From Aeromicrobium yanjiei (GTDB lineage: Bacteria > Actinomycetota > Actinomycetes > Propionibacteriales > Nocardioidaceae): a stretch of DNA of 64,000 nt. The DNA is taken from positions 2,604,001 through 2,668,000 of the forward strand of contig NZ_CP045737.1 of the NCBI RefSeq assembly GCF_009649075.1, read 5' to 3'. Every line of letters starts with the position of its first letter. The first letter of the stretch is position 1. Shown one piece after another: positions 46,023 through 53,675 of this stretch. Both the position numbers and the translations under genes were made by a program. The notes beneath the pieces were generated by a model. That model worked only from the letters and a program-made list of their open reading frames with translations. It searched no databases and had not been told where the DNA came from.

Positions 46023-46847
46023 GTGAGATTCCGCTGGTTCGTCGTCCTCGGACTGGTTGCCTCCGTGGTGCTGGTCGGGTCGACCCTCCGGGACCGCGCT
46101 CCCCTGCGCGCCGAGTACTGCGTCGCGAACGTCAACGGCGTCCGCGCCCAGGTCGATCTCGAGCAGGGCCGCTGGTCGTCGCTGATGGCGGCGATCGCCC
46201 AGCGCCGTGGCCTGCCGCCCCGTGCCACGACGATCGCGATCGCGACGGCGTTCCAGGAGTCCAGGATCCACAACATCGACTACGGCGACCGCGACTCCGT
46301 CGGCCTGTTCCAGCAGCGTCCGTCGCAGGGCTGGGGCTCGATCGCGGAGATCATGGACCCCCACTACTCCACGGGCGCCTTCTACGACGCGCTGGAGAAG
46401 GTCGACGACTACACCGGGATGAAGATCAACGACGCCGCACAGCTCGTGCAGCGGTCGGGGCACCCCGGGGCGTACGCCCAGCACGAGAACTACGCCCGGG
46501 CGCTCGCATCGGCGCTGCGCGGCTACAGTCCCGCTCGCTTCAGCTGCCAGATCAACCCCGGCGGCGTGGGCAGCACGACGAAGGTGGTCCAGGACGTCGA
46601 GAAGTCCTTCGGTGACATCGCGGTGGAGCAGGACGGCGACGACGCGCGCTACCCGCTCACCGGGCGATCAGCGGACGTACGGGCGCGGGGCTGGGCGATC
46701 GCGCACTACCTGGTGGGCAATGCGTCCGAGCTCGGCATCAGCGAGGTCTCGTTCGCGCGGCGCACCTGGAAGGCCTCGTCGTCCGACCGCGGCTGGGTCA
46801 AGGACCCCGACGTGCCCAGGACCGAGGTCCGGGTCTCCACCAACTGA
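46023..46847 (+). CDS. Secreted lysozyme-like (transglycosylase-fold) protein
   Basis: A 274-residue protein with an N-terminal membrane/signal segment (WFVVLGLVASVVLVGST) and a domain containing AIATAFQESRIHNIDYGDRDSVGLFQQRPSQGWGS, read in two parts; the Glu in QES and the GLFQQRP loop are those of SLT-like lysozyme folds. It could cleave or sense peptidoglycan. Such proteins are often mislabelled heavy metal transporters. The GTG start lies nine bases after dapD, so co-transcription is likely. Confidence 0.75.
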   Translation: MRFRWFVVLGLVASVVLVGSTLRDRAPLRAEYCVANVNGVRAQVDLEQGRWSSLMAAIAQRRGLPPRATTIAIATAFQESRIHNIDYGDRDSVGLFQQRPSQGWGSIAEIMDPHYSTGAFYDALEKVDDYTGMKINDAAQLVQRSGHPGAYAQHENYARALASALRGYSPARFSCQINPGGVGSTTKVVQDVEKSFGDIAVEQDGDDARYPLTGRSADVRARGWAIAHYLVGNASELGISEVSFARRTWKASSSDRGWVKDPDVPRTEVRVSTN

Positions 46848-46850
46848 CCC

Positions 46851-46931
46851 CACCCCGCCCAGATTTGCGGACTCCTGCACGTTTCCGCCAGCGGATTGCG
46901 TGCAAAGGTCCGCAGATCTGGGTTGGGGTGG
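46851..46931. terminator. Long imperfect inverted repeat between convergent genes
   Basis: Left arm from about 46851 to 46872 reads CACCCCGCCCAGATTTGCGG and onwards; the right arm from 46910 to 46931 is its complement with few mismatches. The inner parts also pair (CTGCAC at 46875 and GTGCAA at 46900). A stem of over 20 bp between two converging genes fits a bidirectional terminator. Confidence 0.6.
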
Positions 46932-46934
46932 CGG

Positions 46935-48032
46935 TCAGGCGGTGAGGCGGGCGACGGCGGCAGCGATGCGCTCGTCGGTGGCCGTGAACGCGACGCGTAC
47001 GTGGTGGGACCCCGCGGCACCGTAGAAGTCTCCCGGAGCCGCGAGGATGCCGCGCTCGGCCAGCCAGTCGATCGTGTCCCGGCACGGCTCACCACGGGTG
47101 GCCCAGAGGTACAGCGCGCCGTCGGAGTGCTCGATCGTGAAACCGGCCGACTCCAGCGCGGCCCGCAGGTCCGCCCGCCGCGCGGCGTACACCGCGCGCT
47201 GCTGCTCGACGTGCGTGTCGTCGGCCAGCGCTGCGGCCATCGCGGCCTGCACAGGGGTCGGCAGCATGAAGCCGAGGTGCTTGCGGACCGCCAGGAGCTC
47301 GGAGACGACGGCCTGGTCGCCGACCACGAACGCGTCGCGGTAGCCGGCCAGGTTGGACCGCTTCGACAGCGAGTGCACGGCCAGCAGCCCCTCGAAGGAG
47401 CCGCCGCAGATGTCGGGGTGCAGCACCGACATCGGGCTGCCGTCCCACGCGAACTCGAGATAGCACTCGTCAGAGACGAGCAGCGCATTGCGCTCGCGGG
47501 CGAACTGGACGACCTTGCGGAGGTGGTCGGGCCCGAGGATCTGCCCGTGCGGATTGGCCGGGGAGTTGAGGTAGATCAGCGCGGGACGGCGCGGGCCGAT
47601 CGCGACCGTGGAGTCGGCGGCCAGCACCTCGCAGCCGGCGAAGCGGGCCCCCACCTCGTACGTCGGATAGGCCAGCTCGGGGATGACGACCAGGTCGCCG
47701 GCGCCGAGGCCCAGCTGGACCGGGAGGTTGGCGATGAGCTCCTTGGAGCCGATCGTGGGCAGCACCTCCGAGGGGCTGAGACCGGTGACACCGAAGCGCC
47801 GCTCGATCCAGTCGACCGCGGCCTGGCGCAGCGACTCGGGGCCGAACACCGTCGGGTAGCCGGGGGCGTCCGCCGCGTCCACCAGCGCCTCGCGGGCGAC
47901 CGCGGGCGTGGGGTCGACCGGCGTACCGATCGACAGGTCGACGATGCCGTCAGGGTGCGCGGCGGCGCGTGCCTTGGCACCGGCCAGGGTGTCCCACGGG
48001 AACTCGGGGAACCGCTCCGAGACGGAGGGCAT
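46935..48032 (-). CDS. dapC: Succinyldiaminopimelate transaminase
   Basis: A 365-residue fold-type I aminotransferase. The PLP lysine is in LSKRSNLAGYRDAF, the PLP phosphate site around LPTIGSKE, and the conserved Asn/Asp/Tyr in NSPANPHGQ and VSDECYLEFAWDG. In actinobacteria this gene follows fdxA, as here, and makes N-succinyl-diaminopimelate. It lies six bases downstream of fdxA, implying co-transcription. Confidence 0.93.
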   Translation of the reverse strand: MPSVSERFPEFPWDTLAGAKARAAAHPDGIVDLSIGTPVDPTPAVAREALVDAADAPGYPTVFGPESLRQAAVDWIERRFGVTGLSPSEVLPTIGSKELIANLPVQLGLGAGDLVVIPELAYPTYEVGARFAGCEVLAADSTVAIGPRRPALIYLNSPANPHGQILGPDHLRKVVQFARERNALLVSDECYLEFAWDGSPMSVLHPDICGGSFEGLLAVHSLSKRSNLAGYRDAFVVGDQAVVSELLAVRKHLGFMLPTPVQAAMAAALADDTHVEQQRAVYAARRADLRAALESAGFTIEHSDGALYLWATRGEPCRDTIDWLAERGILAAPGDFYGAAGSHHVRVAFTATDERIAAAVARLTA

Positions 48033-48038
48033 CGCGGA

Positions 48039-48362
48039 CTACTCCTGGTTCTGCGGAGGGAGCGCTGCGATGATCGGGTGATCCTTGTCGATCACGCCCA
48101 TCTTCGCTGCACCGCCCGGGGAGCCCAGGTCGTCGAAGAAGTCGACGTTCGCGGTGTAGTAGTCCTTCCACTCCGGCGGCGTGTCGTCTTCGTAGAAGAT
48201 CGCCTCGACGGGGCAGACCGGCTCACATGCACCGCAGTCCACGCACTCGTCCGGGTGGATGTACAGCATGCGCTTGCCCTCGTAGATGCAGTCCACGGGG
48301 CATTCGTCCACACACGCGCGGTCCTTGATGTCCACACACGGCTGGGCGATCACGTACGTCAC
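48039..48362 (-). CDS. fdxA: 7Fe ferredoxin
   Basis: A 107-residue ferredoxin. The first cluster region reads [21 protein letters not shown] and the second [21 protein letters not shown], giving the [3Fe-4S]/[4Fe-4S] pattern of actinobacterial FdxA. It transfers electrons to partners such as cytochromes P450. The GTG start is preceded by AAGGAG. A GATACT -10 box and an IdeR-like palindrome lie upstream. Confidence 0.94.
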   Translation of the reverse strand: MTYVIAQPCVDIKDRACVDECPVDCIYEGKRMLYIHPDECVDCGACEPVCPVEAIFYEDDTPPEWKDYYTANVDFFDDLGSPGGAAKMGVIDKDHPIIAALPPQNQE

Positions 48363-48417
48363 GGGCAGTTCTCCTTCGGCGAGCTGACTCCAGTATCCCG
48401 TCCACCCGGCGAGCCCC

Positions 48418-48436
48418 TCTAGTAAGGCTCACCTGA
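48418..48436. promoter_or_regulatory. Possible iron-box (IdeR/DmdR-like) upstream of fdxA
   Basis: TCTAGTAAGGCTCACCTGA agrees with the consensus TTAGGTTAGGCTAACCTAA at 13 of 19 positions, best in the right half. It lies just upstream of the putative fdxA -35 on the minus strand, with GATACT at 48392-48397 as the -10. It also precedes the divergent GNAT gene. Confidence 0.3.
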
Positions 48437-48458
48437 GACGACGTGGAAGTCTTGCCCC

Positions 48459-49421
48459 ATGACTCTAGACGCTGCGGTGATCGGTCGGCGCATCGTCGTG
48501 CGCCATGAGACCGGAGGTGTCGGTGTCTCGGGCGGTCCCGAGATGAGCGACGTGATCGGTCACGTGACGGCCGTGGACGCCACGTCCGTCACGCTCGAGC
48601 TGCGCGACGGGCGTACGGCCGACGTCGCGCTGTCCACGATCGTCGCCTGGAAGCCGGTCCCGGAGCGGCCGTTGCGGCGGCGGAGGGCCTTGTCGATCGA
48701 CGCCGACGAGCTGACCCGGATCACGTCCCTCGGCTGGCCAGCGATCGAGTCGGTCGCTCTCGGCGAGTGGGAGCTGCGGGCGTCGGGTCGCTTCACGGGC
48801 CGAGCGAACTCGGTCGCGACGACGGGCTCCCCCGGTGTGCCGTTCGACCAGGCGCTGCAGGAGGTCGAGGGGTTCTACGCCGCCCGGTCGCTGCCCGCAC
48901 AGGCGCAGGTGATCGTGGGATCGTCGCACGAGCGCTCGTTCTCCGACGCCGGCTGGGTGCGGAAGGACGGCTACTACGGCGGTGCGGTCGTGCAGGTCGC
49001 CGATCTCGAGCCCGCGTACGAGGCCGATCCGGAGGCGCGGATCTCACCGAGGGCGGACGACGAGTGGCTCGCGCACTACGGGCGCGTCGACGACCCTGCC
49101 AGCGCCCGCGCGGTGATGGAGGCCCCGTCCCGGGTGGGGTTCGTGTCGATCGGCGGCCCGGTGCTGGCGATCGGCCGGGTCGTGGTGATCGGCGAGTGGG
49201 CCGGGCTGTCGGCCGTCGAGGTCGTCCCGTCGGCCCGGCGGCAGGGCCTGGCCCGTCGCATCGTCGAGACGTCCCTCGCCTGGGGGGTCGAGCACGGGGC
49301 CGACAAGGCGTACCTGCAGACCATGCGCACCAACACCGCGGCCCTCGCGCTCTACGAGCCCTACGGCTTCACCGACCACCACGACTACGTCTACCTCCAG
49401 CCCCCCGCCCCCGTCCGCTGA
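48459..49421 (+). CDS. GNAT-family N-acetyltransferase
   Basis: A 320-residue protein. Residues 1-90 form a small beta-barrel-like N-terminal domain (GHVTAVDATSVTLELRDGRTADV); residues 90-320 a double GNAT fold with the acetyl-CoA loop VVPSARRQGLARRIVET and the terminal TNTAALALYEPYGF. The substrate is unknown. Its last codons enter a 21-bp tandem repeat, which contains the stop. Confidence 0.88.
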   Translation: MTLDAAVIGRRIVVRHETGGVGVSGGPEMSDVIGHVTAVDATSVTLELRDGRTADVALSTIVAWKPVPERPLRRRRALSIDADELTRITSLGWPAIESVALGEWELRASGRFTGRANSVATTGSPGVPFDQALQEVEGFYAARSLPAQAQVIVGSSHERSFSDAGWVRKDGYYGGAVVQVADLEPAYEADPEARISPRADDEWLAHYGRVDDPASARAVMEAPSRVGFVSIGGPVLAIGRVVVIGEWAGLSAVEVVPSARRQGLARRIVETSLAWGVEHGADKAYLQTMRTNTAALALYEPYGFTDHHDYVYLQPPAPVR

Positions 49422-49473
49422 GGCGCGGCTCCCGTCCGCCGAGGCGCGGCTCCCGTCCGCTGAGGCGCGCCCC
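49411..49473. repeat. Three tandem 21-bp repeats at the end of the GNAT gene
   Basis: Units CCGTCCGCTGAGGCGCGGCTC at 49411, 49432 and 49453 differ at one to three bases. The first unit holds the GNAT stop codon, so the repeats extend the 3' untranslated region. They end 25 bases before the convergent VanW-gene stop. Confidence 0.85.
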
Positions 49474-49497
49474 CGCCCACCGACGGGAGCCTCGGCG

Positions 49498-51672
49498 TCA
49501 GTCGTCCTTCGGCTTCTTGCCGCAGACGACGCGGTCCGCGGCCTGGTACTTAGCCGTGTCGGTCTCCGTCTTGACCTTCTTGCCGTCACGGAAGAACGTG
49601 CGGTAGATGTCGATGTCGAATCCCTCGACCGGCCCCTGCGGGACGCAGCGGTCCGTGTCGTCGTACTGGGTCCCGGGGCTGCGTCCGTTGCGCCGCTCGG
49701 ACTTGCCCGCCTCGATCTTGTCCCAGACCTTGGTGCTCCAGAGCTCGACGTGCATCTTGCCCGGTGACGACGGCGTGCTCTTGTCGACGTACGACCGCAC
49801 GAGCACGCCGTACTTGGTCGGGTTCTTCCAGCGCAGGTCGAGGCTGCCGAAGTAGACCGTGGCCTCGCGGCCGACCGGGTAGCGATCGATGTAGAACGCG
49901 TGCGGGTGGTGCTCGACGTCGTCCATGCCGCCGAAGAAGGCGGCGTTGTACATCGTCGTCGCGACCTGCGACACGCCGCCGCCGAGCTCCTCACGGAACA
50001 CGCCACCGTTGATGACCGTGCCGTTGACGAAGCCGTTGGCCTCGGTGCGCTCCCCCACGACGTCGTTGAAGCTGAACGTCTCGCCGGGCTTGATGATCGT
50101 GCCGTCGATGAGCTCGGCGGCGCGGCCCTGGTTGATGTTGCGGTACTCGGCGTACGGGAACTCGGTCGTGAACTCGCCGACCTTCTCAGTGATCTTGAGC
50201 GCCTTGGCGTCCTTGGTCGTGAACAGAGGCTGGACGACCTTCGCCTCGATCTTGACGCGCCGTGCGTCGCCGGTCTTGGTGAGCGCCGGGACCAGCTTGG
50301 TGGCCATTTCCTTGGGCTGCAGGCCGAGGCCCTCCTTGCCCGGCACCACGACGGGCTTGCCGTTCTGGATCCTGACGGTTGCGTCCACGGCCTTCTTGCC
50401 GATGCCGGTCGTCGACGCGGTCAGCGGCTTGGCGAGCTTCTTGGCGTCGATGTGCGGGGTGAGCTGATTCTCCTCGACCCGGATGACGAGCGCTGGGGCG
50501 TACGCCGTGACCGGCAGCTCGACGTCCTTGTCGCCGACCGAGAGGGTCACGGGTCCGCTGACCACGGTCTTCGCGACTGTGCCCATCGCCTCGTCGAGCG
50601 CCTCAGCGTCCACCGATGGCTCGACCTCGACAGTGGGCACCGCGATGGGCTCGTCGCTGACCAGGTACGTCGCGCGGATCGCTTCGGCGGTGTCCGACTT
50701 CGACACGACCAGTCCCGCCTTGGGCTTCCGCGCGACCGGCTTGCCCTCGGGGAAGGTGATCTGCGGCTCGACCACGTCCTTGTCGACCGACTCGCTGATC
50801 GTGCCGATCGCGCTGTCCAACGCGGCGTCGTCCACGTAGAGCACCGGAGCGGTCGCGTGCTCGCCCGCGAACAGAGCCACCATGTCGCGGGGGTCCCAGC
50901 TGCGTCGTCCGCCGGCCACCTCGACCGAACCCTCGACGTCGAGCGTCAAGCCGGCGTCCTTCGGGGCGATCTGGAAGTCCTTCTTGCCGTGCGTCAGCTC
51001 GATCTCGCGGTCCGCGTTGGGCGACAGCTCGCGATCCACGAGCGTACGCGCGGCGGACGGCGACTTGCCGCTGACGTCGACGCCGCCGATCGTCGCGTTC
51101 GCGGGCATGCGGGTGCCGGTCAGGAAGTAGCCAGCGACGTACGCCGCGCCGACCAGGGCCACCAGCAGCAGCAGGGTGTTGCGCAGCCAGTGACGCCTCG
51201 GCTTCTGCGGCGGCGGCGCGGGCGGCTCGGCGTGCTGGTCGGGCTCGTCCACCTCGTTCGGGAAGGCTCCGGCCGGGATGACGACGTCATCCGGCTGGTG
51301 AGCGGGGCGTGGCTCGTACGCCGGCTCGGGCTCGTCCTCGTCCTCCTCGGGACCGACGGGGTCGTCGCCATTGCCGAGGACGTCCTCGACCTCGTCGTCG
51401 GTGAACGCGTCGTCCGGCTCGGGATCCTCGTCATCATCGTCCGCGACGGCTGGCTCGGGGCGCTGGTCCTCCTCCGGGCCCAGGTCGAGCTCATCGTCCT
51501 CGACGACCAGCCCGGGTTCAGCATCCGTACGCGACTCCTCAGCGTCCGTGCGCGACTCGCCAGCGTCCGTGCGCGACTCGTCGGCGCCCGTACGCGACTC
51601 GCCAGCGCCCGTACGCGACTCCTCAGCGTCCGTGCGCGACTCGTCGGGGGTGGGGTCGGGACGGTCGGTCAT
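49498..51672 (-). CDS. VanW-domain membrane protein with variable repeat head
   Basis: A 724-residue membrane protein. Residues 10-52 are six heptads of the type DESRTDA, followed by an acidic cytoplasmic region to 160 and one helix (WLRNTLLLLVALVGAAYVAG). Outside are two peptidoglycan-binding (PG_binding_4, YoaR-like) domains at about 200-480 and a VanW domain near 530-640 (FSFNDVVGERTEANGFVNGTVINGGVFREELGGGVSQVATTMYNA, in parts). Likely wall-associated; the function of VanW is not known. The operon continues with a flavin reductase. Confidence 0.88.
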   Translation of the reverse strand: MTDRPDPTPDESRTDAEESRTGAGESRTGADESRTDAGESRTDAEESRTDAEPGLVVEDDELDLGPEEDQRPEPAVADDDDEDPEPDDAFTDDEVEDVLGNGDDPVGPEEDEDEPEPAYEPRPAHQPDDVVIPAGAFPNEVDEPDQHAEPPAPPPQKPRRHWLRNTLLLLVALVGAAYVAGYFLTGTRMPANATIGGVDVSGKSPSAARTLVDRELSPNADREIELTHGKKDFQIAPKDAGLTLDVEGSVEVAGGRRSWDPRDMVALFAGEHATAPVLYVDDAALDSAIGTISESVDKDVVEPQITFPEGKPVARKPKAGLVVSKSDTAEAIRATYLVSDEPIAVPTVEVEPSVDAEALDEAMGTVAKTVVSGPVTLSVGDKDVELPVTAYAPALVIRVEENQLTPHIDAKKLAKPLTASTTGIGKKAVDATVRIQNGKPVVVPGKEGLGLQPKEMATKLVPALTKTGDARRVKIEAKVVQPLFTTKDAKALKITEKVGEFTTEFPYAEYRNINQGRAAELIDGTIIKPGETFSFNDVVGERTEANGFVNGTVINGGVFREELGGGVSQVATTMYNAAFFGGMDDVEHHPHAFYIDRYPVGREATVYFGSLDLRWKNPTKYGVLVRSYVDKSTPSSPGKMHVELWSTKVWDKIEAGKSERRNGRSPGTQYDDTDRCVPQGPVEGFDIDIYRTFFRDGKKVKTETDTAKYQAADRVVCGKKPKDD
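51521..51646. repeat. Six tandem 21-bp units coding for heptapeptides
   Basis: Units begin at 51521, 51542, 51563, 51584, 51605 and 51626, each close to GCGTCCGTGCGCGACTCGTCG. They encode the ESRT(D/G)A heptads of the VanW-protein head. In-frame length changes here would alter repeat number without breaking the gene. Confidence 0.9.
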
Positions 51673-52202
51673 GCATCTCTCCCGTACACGGTCTTCTCCG
51701 ACTCCGGCAGCCTGACGATCGTTCCGTAGTGGGAACGGTAGTAGAGCAGCGGGTCGTCCAGGTCGTCCTGCACCCCGGCGCCCACGACCGCACCGATGAT
51801 GACGCTGTGGTCACCGCCGTCGACGACGGTCTCGGTGCGGCACTCGAGCCAGGACAGCGACTGGTCCAGCAGCACCACCCCGGACTCGCCACGACGGTGC
51901 GGAACGTCGTCGAACTGCGTCGCGAGCGGGCGACCGCGGTGGGCGAACCACGCAGACGCCGCGATGCCCTCCTCCGCGAGGATCGAGACCCCCCAGATGC
52001 CGCTGGCGAGGACTGCGTCGTGGAAGCGGCTGCTCTTGTGCGAGCACACCAGCACGAGGGGCGGGTCCAGCGAGACCGAGCTGAACGCGCTCGCGGTCAT
52101 CGCGTGGTCCACCCCGTCCAGGACCGTCGTCACGACGGTCACGCCGCTGGCGAACCGGCCCAGAGCCCCTCGGAATGCACTGGGATCGACCGTCACCGTC
52201 AT
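51669..52202 (-). CDS. Flavin reductase-family protein
   Basis: A 177-residue FMN-binding split-barrel reductase: FRGALGRFASGVTVVTT at the start, PPLVLVCSHKSSRFHDAV, and SVIIGAVVGAG. These use NAD(P)H to reduce flavin for a partner monooxygenase, which is not seen nearby. Its ATG overlaps the stop of the upstream membrane gene by ATGA; its stop overlaps the VanW start by four bases. Confidence 0.9.
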   Translation of the reverse strand: MTVTVDPSAFRGALGRFASGVTVVTTVLDGVDHAMTASAFSSVSLDPPLVLVCSHKSSRFHDAVLASGIWGVSILAEEGIAASAWFAHRGRPLATQFDDVPHRRGESGVVLLDQSLSWLECRTETVVDGGDHSVIIGAVVGAGVQDDLDDPLLYYRSHYGTIVRLPESEKTVYGRDA

Positions 52203-52534
52203 GACACCAGCCTAGGAGATTTGAGCACGGCCAGGACGACGACCCCCAAGGACGAGACGGTGAATCCCCAGCCGAGCCAGTCCGCCGCGACGAGGTAGCT
52301 ACCGCCCGGCGACCACTGCAACGCCAGCAGGCCGACGGCCCACCCGAGGGCGAACCACGCCGCACCGAGCCGGACGAGCACCCCCGACGCGACCGCGACG
52401 GCGTACGCCACGAGGACTGCGAGCGCGGCGCCCCACGGCCAGTCGATCCCACCGACAACCCATACGTGCCGGTGCACGACCGCGCCCAGCACGCACACGT
52501 AGAGCCCCAGCAGCACGAGGGCGGCACGACGCAC
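52199..52534 (-). CDS. Small membrane protein, DUF6113-like
   Basis: A 111-residue protein with four hydrophobic segments (ALVLLGLYVCVLGAVVHRHV; ALAVLVAYAVAVASGVLV; AWFALGWAVGLLALQW; GWGFTVSSLGVVVLAVL). This family follows mshB in Actinomycetes, as here after six bases. Start is GTG. Function unknown. Confidence 0.8.
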   Translation of the reverse strand: MRRAALVLLGLYVCVLGAVVHRHVWVVGGIDWPWGAALAVLVAYAVAVASGVLVRLGAAWFALGWAVGLLALQWSPGGSYLVAADWLGWGFTVSSLGVVVLAVLKSPRLVS

Positions 52535-52540
52535 GGCGGT

Positions 52541-53449
52541 CTACAGTCCCGCGAAGAGGTCTTCCTCGAACCCGCTCTCGCCCACCGGCCCGCGGGTCCC
52601 CTTCACCAGCCGGTAGAACTCGCTCCCCCACACCATCGAGGCGACGTCGATCCCGCCGGCGAAGAATGCGCCGTCCTCGGTGATCTGCGTCTTGTGCGCC
52701 TTCATGGCAGCGATCTTGGCCGGCACGTGCTCGGGCCCGACGACCATCGCGTCAAGGTACTCGTCCTCGATCGCGAACGGCGGCAGGTTGTCGGGGTCCA
52801 TGCCCTCGAACGACGTGGTGTCGCCGGACTCGCGGATCTCGCGCAGGCCGTCGCGGAAGCGCGAGGCCGACATCGCGACCCAGTAGACCTTCGCGACGTC
52901 CCACGCGTCGCCGAGCTCGGGCCTGAACGACCGGGCGGCGGCGAGATCGGCCGCGTAGTGCGCGACACGGTGGGCCTGCACGTGGTCGGGATGGCCGTAG
53001 TTGCCGAACTGGTCGTACGTCACGAGCACCTGCGGGCGCACCTCGCGGATGATCTCGACGAGCAGCGAGGCCGCCTCGAGCAGGTCCGCGTGCCAGAACG
53101 CGTTGTCGTGGATCTCGTCGGCGGCGGTCGCGTGACCGTTCTCGTCCCACTTCATCCCTGAGTCGCGGAACCGCCCCTCCCCGCCGAGGAAGCGGTGGTC
53201 GGTGACGCCGAGCGCCTTCATCGCGTCGGCGAGCTCGCCCACGCGGTGCTGGCCCAGCATGTCGTCGCGAGCGGCGGCGAGGTGCTCGAGCTCGGGCACC
53301 AGGACCTCGCCCATCTCGCCCAGGGTGCAGGTGACCAGGGTGACGTGCGCGCCCTCCTGCACGTACTTGGCCATCGTCAGGCCGTTGTTGATCGACTCGT
53401 CGTCGGGATGGGCGTGCACGAGCAGGATCCGACGGTCAGCAAGGGGCAT
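52541..53449 (-). CDS. mshB: Mycothiol deacetylase
   Basis: A 302-residue PIG-L-family zinc enzyme removing acetyl from GlcNAc-inositol in mycothiol synthesis, the actinobacterial thiol. Zinc ligands lie in VHAHPDDESIN and GHPDHVQAHRV. The conserved TLVTCTLGEMGE strand follows. TAGCCT ends six bases before the ATG with no Shine-Dalgarno site, hence leaderless. The small membrane protein, flavin reductase and VanW genes follow it. Confidence 0.95.
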   Translation of the reverse strand: MPLADRRILLVHAHPDDESINNGLTMAKYVQEGAHVTLVTCTLGEMGEVLVPELEHLAAARDDMLGQHRVGELADAMKALGVTDHRFLGGEGRFRDSGMKWDENGHATAADEIHDNAFWHADLLEAASLLVEIIREVRPQVLVTYDQFGNYGHPDHVQAHRVAHYAADLAAARSFRPELGDAWDVAKVYWVAMSASRFRDGLREIRESGDTTSFEGMDPDNLPPFAIEDEYLDAMVVGPEHVPAKIAAMKAHKTQITEDGAFFAGGIDVASMVWGSEFYRLVKGTRGPVGESGFEEDLFAGL

Positions 53450-53455
53450 GCCGCA

Positions 53456-53461
53456 AGGCTA
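53456..53461 (-). promoter_or_regulatory. Putative -10 box of leaderless mshB
   Basis: TAGCCT on the minus strand, six bases before the ATG at 53449. Confidence 0.45.
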
Positions 53462-53476
53462 CTGAAGCGGCCCGAC

Positions 53477-53641
53477 ATGCGTGGATTTGCGCGCCTGGTG
53501 CTGGTCGACCGCGGCACGCTCGACCGCGGCTGGGCGTACGCCGTGCTGCCGGTCGCGATCATCGCCGCCGCGGCGACCCGCGTGCTCACGATGTTCGAGG
53601 CGAAGGCCGAGGACACCCCGTCGGACGACCGCGACCACTGA
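53477..53641 (+). CDS. Possible small single-helix membrane protein
   Basis: A 54-residue frame in the gap between mshB and the S9 peptidase gene: MRGFARLVLVDRGTLDRGWAYAVLPVAIIAAAATRVLTMFEAKAEDTPSDDRDH read in parts shows a basic head, one hydrophobic stretch (YAVLPVAIIAAAA) and an acidic tail. It is plausible as a small membrane protein, but no ribosome site is visible. Confidence is limited. Confidence 0.4.
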   Translation: MRGFARLVLVDRGTLDRGWAYAVLPVAIIAAAATRVLTMFEAKAEDTPSDDRDH

Positions 53642-53675
53642 GCACTCCCGCCGCCAAGGGTGGTTATGTAGGGGC

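Noticed and set aside
51521-51646. CRISPR array
   Set aside because: Six 21-bp units are contiguous and have no spacers, and they encode heptapeptides inside a gene.
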